Made by a program: the position numbers and the translations under genes
Origin: Flavobacterium salmonis
GTDB lineage: Bacteria > Bacteroidota > Bacteroidia > Flavobacteriales > Flavobacteriaceae
Direction of reading: 5' to 3'
NCBI RefSeq assembly: GCF_903819435.1
Contig: NZ_CAIJDP010000071.1
Coordinates: forward strand, 124,001-188,000
Length of the DNA stretch: 64,000 nucleotides
In this document: positions 35,125-43,149 of the stretch, piece by piece
Numbering within the stretch: position 1 is the stretch's first letter
How the letters are laid out: each line of letters opens with the position of its first letter
Notes under the pieces: model-generated
What the model was told of the DNA's origin: nothing
The model's database searches: none
The model's input: only the letters and a program-made list of their open reading frames with translations

Positions 35125-38070
35125 ATGAAAAAAATTTACAACAAATTTTTACTTTTATTATTACTGCTTCCTTTTTGTGTTTTCGCTCAGAGCACAGTAA
35201 AAGGGATTGTTCTGGACAAAATCACCGGACAACCAATACCAGGGGTAAATATAAAAGTATCACAAGGTAATTTAAGCATGACTACGGATTTTGACGGTAA
35301 ATTCCAGTTTAATGGTCTGAAAGAACAAACTCAAATTACTTTTTCATTTACAGGTTTCACAACTCAGACTATTACTGTTGGTACACAGAGAGATATCACT
35401 GTTACCCTTGAGGAAGATCCTAACCTGCTTCAGGAAGTTGTAGTACAGGTCGGATACGGTTCTGTAAAAAAGAAGGATGCAACAGGTTCTGTAGTGGCAC
35501 TTACAACAAAAGACTTTAATAAAGGTAACAATATTACCACTGAAAACCTTCTTAACGGACGTGTTGCTGGTTTGTCTATTAATTCTTCTGGAGCTCCGGG
35601 TTCTTTATCTGAAATAAGAATCAGGGGTGGTAGTTCTCTTTTTGCAAGCAACAACCCGTTGATCGTTGTTGACGGATTACCATTAGAAAATACAACTAAT
35701 ACTGGTTCTGCCTCATTTTTGGCTTCTTTAAACCCAGCTACAGTTGAATCGATGACAGTCTTAAAAGATGCATCTGCTACTGCAATTTATGGTTCAAGAG
35801 CTTCAAATGGTGTAATCATCATTACAACAAAAAAAGGAAGCAGTAAATTATCAGTTGATTATAATGCACAATATGCTGCAGGAAAACTTACTAAAACAGT
35901 TGATGTTTTTAGTGCAGATGAGTTCAGAAAACTTATCGCAGACAGAAGACCTCAGGATTCAGGTAAGTTAGGTACAGCAAATACAGACTGGCAAAAAGCG
36001 ATTTACAGAAACACAGGATCTTTTGATCAGAGTGTAGCGGTTAGAGGAAGTTTGTTTGATATTATCCCTACGAGTCTTACTTTAGGAAATACAAATCAGG
36101 AAGGTTTACGTATCACAAATGAGTTTAAAAGAAATACTGTTGGATTGGTAATGAATCCTACCTTCTTTGAAAACAGCTTAAAAGTAAAATTATCTGCTAA
36201 TTATGCTCACGAAAGAAACAGATTTACAGATGCTGTAGAAGGAACTGCTATTGGTTTTGACCCTACTCAGCCTATACGAGTAGAAGGCGCACCATATGAT
36301 GGTTTTTTTGAATATCTTAATGGTACTGTTGACGGTAACGGAAAACCCCGATTGGATCCAAATGCCGCCAGAAACCCGGTTTCGCAATTGCTTAACACCA
36401 GGGATATCGCAAAAAGCAACCGATTTTTCGGAAATATCGAAGTAGATTATAAGCTGTACTTTTTCCCAGACGTAAGAGCGGTTGTGAATGTAGGTTTTGA
36501 TGAATCTAATGGAGAAAGAACAAGAAAGGTTAACCCAAATGCAGGTTCGGGTCCAAGTATCGACAACATACCTTACGGTGCTAATGAATATACTGATGCC
36601 AAAAGACAAAATAAATTATTAGACGCTTATTTAGTTTATAATAAAACTTTTGACTCATTAGTATTTGAATTAACAGGAGGTTACTCTTATCAAAAATTTG
36701 AAAGTTCAAAATTCGAGACCGGTAATATTTTAGACCCAAATCTACCGTCAACATTCCCTGAGACTACTTTAGATACTGAAACTGTCTTAATTGGTTTTTT
36801 TGCCCGAACAAACTTAAACTTCAGAGATAAATATTTATTGACTTTATCATACAGACGAGATGGTTCTTCAAGATTTGATAAAGAAAATCGTTGGGGTAAT
36901 TTCCCTTCTGTGGCTTTTGCATGGAAACTTAAAGAAGATTTATTTAAAGATAACAAAACGCTATCTGATTTAAAATTAAGATTGAGTTATGGTATTACAG
37001 GTCAGCAGGATATTCCGGAACCTAACGGTTATCTTAAAAAATACGAATTGGGAACAGGAAACTCACAATATTATTTTGGAACTGATCCGGTTACAATCGC
37101 ACTTCCATACAAACTAACAAATGGTTTGAAATGGGAAGAAACAACTACTTACAATGCCGGTATAGATTTTGGATTTTTAGATAATCGTATCACGGCGAGT
37201 TTGGATGCATATTACAAAGACTCTAAAGATTTATTAGCAAATGTAGCGATTTCTGACGGAAGTAATTTTTCTAACAGAGTATACCAAAACATTGGTAGCT
37301 TTACTACAAAAGGGGTTGAATTTACAGTTAATGCAAGTGCCATTAAAACTGAAAACTTCTCTTGGAATGTTAACTTCAATGCGGCTAAATTTGAAAGAAG
37401 AATTAGTGAATTAGCTTTTAACTCTGATATATTTTTAGGAGACAATATTACCGGAAACGGAAGTACTTCACAAATTTTCAGAGAAGGATACACTCCATAT
37501 TCTTTCTACGTTTACAAACAATTATATGATACTGCAGGAAAACCAATTGATGGTGCTTTTGCTGATTTGAACGGTGATAATATCAAGAATGATGCTGACA
37601 AATACATTTATAATAATCCTGATCCGGATGTTACTCTAGGATTTGCATCAAATATGAATTACAAAAAATTCGATTTCTCTTTCAATTTAAGAGCAAGTAT
37701 TGGTAACAATATATTTAATGGAATGGATGCTTCAAGAGCACAATATAACGGTTTGATTAATAATGGAATTTTAAGTAATATTCCTACTCAGGTAACAGAA
37801 ACTAACTTTCAGACAACTTCTAATGTTGTAATGTCTGATATTTATGTAGAAAATGCTTCTTATTTAAAAATGGACAATATTTCATTAGGATATACTTTTG
37901 ATAAAGTCATAAATGAAAAAGTGTCTTTAAGATTATCAACAGGGGTTCAAAACGTTTTTGTAATTACAAAATACAGTGGTTTAGATCCTGAAATTACAAA
38001 TAACGGTGTTGATAAAACGATTTATCCAAGACAACGCACTTTCTTGTTTGGTGCCAACCTTAAATTTTAA
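35125..38070 (+). CDS. SusC/RagA-type TonB-dependent outer-membrane transporter
   Basis: 981 residues: signal peptide ending FCVFAQS, a carboxypeptidase-D regulatory-like domain (about 24-105, VKGIVLDKITGQPIPGVNIKV), a plug domain (about 110-220, with VLKDASATAIYGSRASNGVI) and a 22-stranded barrel ending in aromatic residue (FLFGANLKF). With SusD it imports large oligosaccharides across the outer membrane using TonB energy. Downstream GH53 and GH2 genes indicate galacto-oligosaccharides from beta-1,4-galactan. SusD starts 4 bp after its stop. Confidence 0.97.
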   Translation: MKKIYNKFLLLLLLLPFCVFAQSTVKGIVLDKITGQPIPGVNIKVSQGNLSMTTDFDGKFQFNGLKEQTQITFSFTGFTTQTITVGTQRDITVTLEEDPNLLQEVVVQVGYGSVKKKDATGSVVALTTKDFNKGNNITTENLLNGRVAGLSINSSGAPGSLSEIRIRGGSSLFASNNPLIVVDGLPLENTTNTGSASFLASLNPATVESMTVLKDASATAIYGSRASNGVIIITTKKGSSKLSVDYNAQYAAGKLTKTVDVFSADEFRKLIADRRPQDSGKLGTANTDWQKAIYRNTGSFDQSVAVRGSLFDIIPTSLTLGNTNQEGLRITNEFKRNTVGLVMNPTFFENSLKVKLSANYAHERNRFTDAVEGTAIGFDPTQPIRVEGAPYDGFFEYLNGTVDGNGKPRLDPNAARNPVSQLLNTRDIAKSNRFFGNIEVDYKLYFFPDVRAVVNVGFDESNGERTRKVNPNAGSGPSIDNIPYGANEYTDAKRQNKLLDAYLVYNKTFDSLVFELTGGYSYQKFESSKFETGNILDPNLPSTFPETTLDTETVLIGFFARTNLNFRDKYLLTLSYRRDGSSRFDKENRWGNFPSVAFAWKLKEDLFKDNKTLSDLKLRLSYGITGQQDIPEPNGYLKKYELGTGNSQYYFGTDPVTIALPYKLTNGLKWEETTTYNAGIDFGFLDNRITASLDAYYKDSKDLLANVAISDGSNFSNRVYQNIGSFTTKGVEFTVNASAIKTENFSWNVNFNAAKFERRISELAFNSDIFLGDNITGNGSTSQIFREGYTPYSFYVYKQLYDTAGKPIDGAFADLNGDNIKNDADKYIYNNPDPDVTLGFASNMNYKKFDFSFNLRASIGNNIFNGMDASRAQYNGLINNGILSNIPTQVTETNFQTTSNVVMSDIYVENASYLKMDNISLGYTFDKVINEKVSLRLSTGVQNVFVITKYSGLDPEITNNGVDKTIYPRQRTFLFGANLKF

Positions 38071-38074
38071 TAAA

Positions 38075-39673
38075 ATGAAAAAATATATAATAATAGCTGT
38101 TATAGCTTTAACCACCGTTTTTCATTCTTGTACAGATGACCTGAATGTAGTTTCTGAAGATGATGACGTACTTTCAGCTGATGCTTTGTTTTCTTCTCCG
38201 GAAGGGTATAAAAAAGCACTGGCAGGAGTATACGGAAACCTTACTCTTACAGGTACTCAAGGACCTGTTTTTTCTTCATTGGAAGGTTTAGCAGCCGGAA
38301 CAAGTCAGTATGTAAGATGTTTGTTAAACCTACAGGAGCTAACAACAGACGAAATGATCTGGAGCTATGAAAATGACGAAGGAACTGCAGAATTACAACG
38401 AAATATTTGGACAGCTGCAAATCCTGTTATTTTAGGAATGTACAGCCGTACAATGGCTTCTGTTGCCTATGCCAATGATTTTTTGCGCGAAAGTACACCT
38501 GAAAAATTAAAAGGAAGAAACATTACAAATGCTGAAACTGTAGCTGAAATTGAACTTTACAGAAAAGAAGTTCGTGTTTTAAGAGCATATGCTTATTACA
38601 ACATGATGGATCTGTTTGGAAAAGCGGCTATGTACACAGAAAATGATCCGTTAAATTTTTCGGGTCCTGAATATGACAGAAAGCAATTATTTGAATTTAT
38701 TGAAGCCGAATTAAAAGAGGTTTTACCAGACTTAAAACCGGCAAGAACCAATGTATACGGAAGAGTAGATCAGGCTGTTGCACGTATGATTCTGGCTAAA
38801 ATATATTTGAATGCTCAGGTATATACACAAACTGACCGATTTAATGATTGTGTTACAATGTGTAACGAAATAATTGCAGGAGGATATACGCTTAAACCAA
38901 AATATCTGGAAAACTTTATGGCTGATAACCATACCTCTGAAGAAATGATTTTCACTATTCAGTCAGATGGAATTACAACTCAAAACTGGGGAGGTACAAC
39001 CTTTTTAATTAATGGTCAAATTGGACTATTAGAAAATAATGGAGGTGACTTTGGAATTAAAGGTTGGGGAGGTGCAATTCGCATCAGAAAACAATTTGTA
39101 CAAAAATTTGACGGTGCAAAATTCAGTCAGGATAGCAGAAATACTATCGGAACAGGTACTTCAACGCAACAAAGAACAATAGATATTGCTGATATTAGTG
39201 TGAATTCACAAGGCTATATTTTATCTAAATTCTCTAATAAAACTTCTGCAGGAGTTAATGGGAAACATGGTGAATTTGCAGATACTGATTTTCCTTTGTT
39301 TAGGTTGGCAGATGTTTACCTAATGTACGCAGAAGCTACCTTAAGAGGAGGAAATGGTACCATTGCCCAATCACTTGTTTATGTAAATAATTTGAGAGAA
39401 AGAGCTAATAATAACGCTACAACTTCAAATATTACAGCAGGCGAATTAAACCTACAATTAATAATTGATGAAAGAGCACGTGAGCTACACTGGGAAGGTC
39501 ACAGAAGACAGGATTTAATCCGTTTTGGTTTATATAGCGGAGGAACTTACAACTGGGCATGGAAAGGAAATGCTGCCAGAGGAATTTCAATTCCTTCTTT
39601 CAGAAGACTCTTTCCAATTCCTCAGGCAACATTGGGAGCTAATAAAAACTTAACTCAAAATACAGGTTACTAA
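38075..39673 (+). CDS. SusD/RagB-type glycan-binding lipoprotein
   Basis: 532 residues from ATG 38075. I use this start because it gives the lipoprotein signal MKKYIIIAVIALTTVFHSC (lipid Cys19) and follows SusC by 4 bp. Typical SusD features are LRAYAYYNMMDLFG, LADVYLMYAEA, NNLRERAN and the C-terminal ERARELHWEGHRRQDLIRFG. It caps the SusC barrel and binds the glycan on the cell surface. Confidence 0.96.
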   Translation: MKKYIIIAVIALTTVFHSCTDDLNVVSEDDDVLSADALFSSPEGYKKALAGVYGNLTLTGTQGPVFSSLEGLAAGTSQYVRCLLNLQELTTDEMIWSYENDEGTAELQRNIWTAANPVILGMYSRTMASVAYANDFLRESTPEKLKGRNITNAETVAEIELYRKEVRVLRAYAYYNMMDLFGKAAMYTENDPLNFSGPEYDRKQLFEFIEAELKEVLPDLKPARTNVYGRVDQAVARMILAKIYLNAQVYTQTDRFNDCVTMCNEIIAGGYTLKPKYLENFMADNHTSEEMIFTIQSDGITTQNWGGTTFLINGQIGLLENNGGDFGIKGWGGAIRIRKQFVQKFDGAKFSQDSRNTIGTGTSTQQRTIDIADISVNSQGYILSKFSNKTSAGVNGKHGEFADTDFPLFRLADVYLMYAEATLRGGNGTIAQSLVYVNNLRERANNNATTSNITAGELNLQLIIDERARELHWEGHRRQDLIRFGLYSGGTYNWAWKGNAARGISIPSFRRLFPIPQATLGANKNLTQNTGY

Positions 39674-39707
39674 ACAATCCTTTTTTAACAATATAAAAGA
39701 TAAAAAA

Positions 39708-40790
39708 ATGAAAAATATTTATAAAATTTTTATTGCTGTAGCGATACTTACAGGATTATGGTCTTGTGAAAACGAAGAAAATTTAATGATCTTAGAGCCA
39801 CAGGAAGCAGCTTTCTCAATCATTACACCAGAAGGCGGTTCTGAAATTATTCTTAATGAAGCTACGCCAGCCAATACTGCCCTTACTGTAACCTGGGAAA
39901 AAGTAAGTTACGGAGCTCCAACTGTGGTAACTTACACCGTTCAACTTGCAGCTGCTGATACTGAATTTGCAGCACCCGTTGATGTTACATCTTCAACTTC
40001 GACTTATTCTACCATAGATGTAAAGGAACTTAATACAAGAGCTTTGGAACTTGGATTAGCACCAAATGTTGAAGGTACTCTTGATGTAAGAATTAAAGCA
40101 ACTACCGGAGTAGCAAATGCGCAACCAAAATTCTCCGATGTTATTACCATTTCAGTAACGCCATACGGAAGTACAGAAGTACCAGTTGTTACTTTGTATT
40201 TAGTAGGCGACGCCACTACAGCAGGGTGGAATGTTAACAACAACAACATGCCACTTTTTACAGATCCTAATGACAATACAAAACATTATTATACTGGATA
40301 TTTTAAAGCACATGTAGACGGGTTTAAAGTACTTGGAAATATTGATTCATGGTTACCTGCGTATGGTCATGACGGAACCACAGTGGTAAAAAGAACGTCT
40401 TTTGATCAAACTGATCCAAGCAGTTTCCCAATTGCAACTGACGGTTATTATACTTTCGAAATTAATATTCAGGATTTAACATATAAACTTGCTGAGTACA
40501 CAGGATCAACAACAACTACCTATAGCGAAATTTTTTATTCAGGTAGCACTATAAGCGGAGATGACAATAATTGGGGCAGCGAAAGCATTTCTTTGACAAA
40601 ATCAACATTTGATCCTCACATCTGGAAAGTTTCAGGTCAAACTCTAAAAGAAGGAAATATGAAATTCCATACTGCAGGATGGGCTAAAGAATGGGGAAAT
40701 AATGGTGGAAACATATTTGTTAAAGCAGGGAAATATGATATTTGGTTCAACGATTTAGATGGTCGTTATACTTTTATCAAAGTACAATAA
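39708..40790 (+). CDS. SusE-like outer-membrane glycan-binding lipoprotein
   Basis: 360 residues with lipoprotein signal (LTGLWSC, Cys20). Residues about 30-145 match the SusE N-terminal Ig-like domain (FSIITPEGGSEIILNEATPAN, LTVTWEKVSYG). Two further beta-sandwich repeats follow (about 160-265 and 270-360), each starting with a sugar-binding-like LVGDATTAGW or YSGSTISGDDNNW and ending YTFIKVQ or YKLAEYT. SusE/F proteins hold glycan at the surface near SusCD. It is the third gene of the operon, before a terminator. Confidence 0.88.
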   Translation: MKNIYKIFIAVAILTGLWSCENEENLMILEPQEAAFSIITPEGGSEIILNEATPANTALTVTWEKVSYGAPTVVTYTVQLAAADTEFAAPVDVTSSTSTYSTIDVKELNTRALELGLAPNVEGTLDVRIKATTGVANAQPKFSDVITISVTPYGSTEVPVVTLYLVGDATTAGWNVNNNNMPLFTDPNDNTKHYYTGYFKAHVDGFKVLGNIDSWLPAYGHDGTTVVKRTSFDQTDPSSFPIATDGYYTFEINIQDLTYKLAEYTGSTTTTYSEIFYSGSTISGDDNNWGSESISLTKSTFDPHIWKVSGQTLKEGNMKFHTAGWAKEWGNNGGNIFVKAGKYDIWFNDLDGRYTFIKVQ

Positions 40791-40804
40791 TAAATAAAAG
40801 AAGT

Positions 40805-40832
40805 AAGCCTCAAATCCTATTATTTGAGGCTT
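40805..40832 (+). terminator. Intrinsic terminator of the SusC-SusD-SusE operon
   Basis: AAGCCTCAAA (40805-40814) pairs perfectly with TTTGAGGCTT (40823-40832), followed by CTTATT. The enzymes downstream therefore probably have their own promoter or rely on readthrough. Confidence 0.85.
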
Positions 40833-40953
40833 CTTATTCCTCTTTTTTAAAATTATATTTAAAAAAACAAAAAACTATAGGTACTGGTGTGTTACTTTAA
40901 AAGGTTTAATTTTTAATAACTACTTTACATATAGATCGATAAAAAACTTATAT

Positions 40954-42045
40954 ATGAAAAAACATATAAAATTTCTTGGATTGCTTGCAATAGCAGCAGT
41001 TCAATTTGCTTGTTCAGGCGACGATGACAAAGGAACAAATGTTCCTCAACCACCTGCAGACGATACTTTTATCAGAGGTTCTGATATCTCATATCTTCCT
41101 GAAATGGAATCTATTGGAACTAAGTTCTACAATAATGGCAAGGAAGAAAACATGCTTACAACACTTAAAAATGCAGGTTGTAATACAGTTCGAATCCGCT
41201 TATGGAAAAATCCCGCAAATGGTCGTTCAGGTATGGCAGAAGTAAAAGAACTGGCAGAAAAGTCAAGAAGAGCAGGCCTTAGAGTTTGGTTAACGGTTCA
41301 TTATTCTGATAGCTGGGCAGATCCGGGAAAACAGGTAACTCCTAAAGAATGGGAAAAATTATCTTTTGAGGACCTGAGAAAAGCTGTAACTACCTACACA
41401 GAAACAATTATCAAAGAAATCAATCCTGATATTATTCAGATAGGAAACGAAATCAACAGTGGATTACTTTTTCCAAAAGGAAATTTAATCGACAATGAAC
41501 AACAATGCATTGCTTTATTGACAGCTGCAAGCAAGGCAGTTCGTGCAAAATCATCAAATACAAAAATCATGATCCACTATGCAGGTATAGATGGTGAGAA
41601 AACTGATTGGTTTTTCAACAAAATGAATAGTATTGATTATGATTATATCGGATTATCGTACTACCCTATGCATCACGGAAAAGAAGTGACTGAAATAACC
41701 TCTACAATTAATGCCCTTGGAGAAAAATATGGTAAAAAAGTCGTGATTGCAGAAACATCTTACGCTTTTACATTGTTGTATAATGATTTCACAAACAACA
41801 ATCTAGGATCAAATGACCAATTAATACCGGCATATCCGGCAACTCCGGCTGGGCAAAAGGCTTTCGTTCTTGCTGTCAGAGCTTCTGTTGAAGCGTCAGC
41901 ACACGGACAGGGATTTGCTTACTGGGGTGGCGAATGGGTTGCTTTTAGAGGGAAACAATCTGCATTCGGTTCTACTTATGAAAATCAGGCTTTATATAGT
42001 TTTGACAATAATGCTTTATCAGTAATGCAGGCTTTCGCCAGATAA
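40954..42045 (+). CDS. GH53 endo-beta-1,4-galactanase lipoprotein (first copy)
   Basis: 363 residues with lipoprotein signal (AAVQFAC, Cys20). GH53 barrel with the acid/base Glu166 in IQIGNEINSG and the nucleophile Glu267 in KKVVIAETSYAFT. The N-terminal signature RGSDISYLPEME and the segment RIRLWKNPANG are also typical. GH53 enzymes cut internal beta-1,4-galactosyl bonds of type I (arabino)galactan side chains of pectin. The C-terminus retains the calcium-binding-loop region of the family (FAYWGGEWVAF). Confidence 0.94.
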   Translation: MKKHIKFLGLLAIAAVQFACSGDDDKGTNVPQPPADDTFIRGSDISYLPEMESIGTKFYNNGKEENMLTTLKNAGCNTVRIRLWKNPANGRSGMAEVKELAEKSRRAGLRVWLTVHYSDSWADPGKQVTPKEWEKLSFEDLRKAVTTYTETIIKEINPDIIQIGNEINSGLLFPKGNLIDNEQQCIALLTAASKAVRAKSSNTKIMIHYAGIDGEKTDWFFNKMNSIDYDYIGLSYYPMHHGKEVTEITSTINALGEKYGKKVVIAETSYAFTLLYNDFTNNNLGSNDQLIPAYPATPAGQKAFVLAVRASVEASAHGQGFAYWGGEWVAFRGKQSAFGSTYENQALYSFDNNALSVMQAFAR

Positions 42046-42051
42046 TAAAGC

Positions 42052-43083
42052 ATGAAAAAGCATTTTAAAATAGTACCTTTTTTGCTTGTCATAGCACTTG
42101 TATTTACTTCATGTAAAACAAAAATGGCAAGTAAAGAAGGTTCTTTTTCTAAAGGAGCCGATGTGGGTTGGCTGCCACAGATGGAAGCCACAGGTTATAA
42201 ATTTTATGATGCAGACGGTTCTGAAAAAGACTGCCTACAATTATTAAAAGAAAGAGGAATCAATTCCATTCGTTTGCGCGTTTGGGTAAACCCAAATAAT
42301 GATAAAGCCAGTGGGCACTGTAGCCCCCAAGAAACAGTTGTCATGGCGGTTCGCGCGCAAAAGATTGGAATGCGTATCATGATCGATTTTCATTACAGCG
42401 ATTCGTGGGCTGATCCCGGCAAACAAAATAAACCGGCAGCCTGGGCACAACATTCTTTTCCTGAATTACTGAACGATGTTTACAATCATACCTATGGTGT
42501 ATTAAAATTGTTGAAAAAAGCCGGAGTTACACCAGAATGGGTTCAGGTTGGAAATGAAATTCCAAGCGGTATGCTTTGGCCAGAAGGGCATACAGACAAC
42601 TTTCCTCAACTGGCACAATTGCTTAATAAAGGATATGAGGCTACAAAAGCAATAGATTCAAAAATTAAGGTGATAGTACACTTAGACGAAGGCAATAAAA
42701 ACGAAAAATTCAGATGGTTTTTTGACAAAGCTACACAACTGAATGTAAAATACGACGTAATTGGTCTTTCGTACTACCCGTTTTGGCTAAAAACGGATTA
42801 TAAAGAAAACATTGCCGATTTAGAAAATAATCTAAAAGACATGGCTTCCCGCTACAATAAAGAAGTCATGGTGGTCGAAGTTGGCGGTGATTACACATTA
42901 GAACAAAACACCAAAGAAATGCTTGAAGCCACTATAAAAGCTGTAAAAAACGTACCTGACAATAAAGGTTTAGGCGTTATTTACTGGGAACCTCAGGGTG
43001 CAAAAAGCTGGAGCGGTTATCAACTAAATGCATGGCTGGAAAACGGAAAACCTTCACCGGCACTGGATGCTTTCAAAAATTAA
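42052..43083 (+). CDS. GH53 endo-beta-1,4-galactanase lipoprotein (second copy)
   Basis: 343 residues with lipoprotein signal (LVFTSC, Cys21), starting 6 bp after the first GH53 gene. Acid/base Glu169 (VQVGNEIPSG) and nucleophile Glu276 (VMVVEVGGDYT) are present. It is clearly diverged from its neighbour and lacks the long loop that precedes the end of the first barrel. Two surface or periplasmic GH53 enzymes may cut different chain lengths, one outside the cell and one on imported oligomers. Which is where cannot be told from sequence. Confidence 0.93.
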   Translation: MKKHFKIVPFLLVIALVFTSCKTKMASKEGSFSKGADVGWLPQMEATGYKFYDADGSEKDCLQLLKERGINSIRLRVWVNPNNDKASGHCSPQETVVMAVRAQKIGMRIMIDFHYSDSWADPGKQNKPAAWAQHSFPELLNDVYNHTYGVLKLLKKAGVTPEWVQVGNEIPSGMLWPEGHTDNFPQLAQLLNKGYEATKAIDSKIKVIVHLDEGNKNEKFRWFFDKATQLNVKYDVIGLSYYPFWLKTDYKENIADLENNLKDMASRYNKEVMVVEVGGDYTLEQNTKEMLEATIKAVKNVPDNKGLGVIYWEPQGAKSWSGYQLNAWLENGKPSPALDAFKN

Positions 43084-43097
43084 ATAAACAATTAAGT

Positions 43098-43135
43098 TTT
43101 ACCATTAGGGTTAAGCTTAATTTCTTAATGGTAAA
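43098..43135 (+). repeat. Nested inverted repeat between GH53 and GH2 genes
   Basis: TTTACCATTA (43098-43107) pairs perfectly with TAATGGTAAA (43126-43135). The loop itself holds the palindrome TTAAGCTTAA (43111-43120). It occupies most of the 66-bp gap. It lacks a T run, so an mRNA stability element or weak attenuator is more likely than a full terminator. Confidence 0.7.
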
Positions 43136-43149
43136 CGAACAAAACGAAA

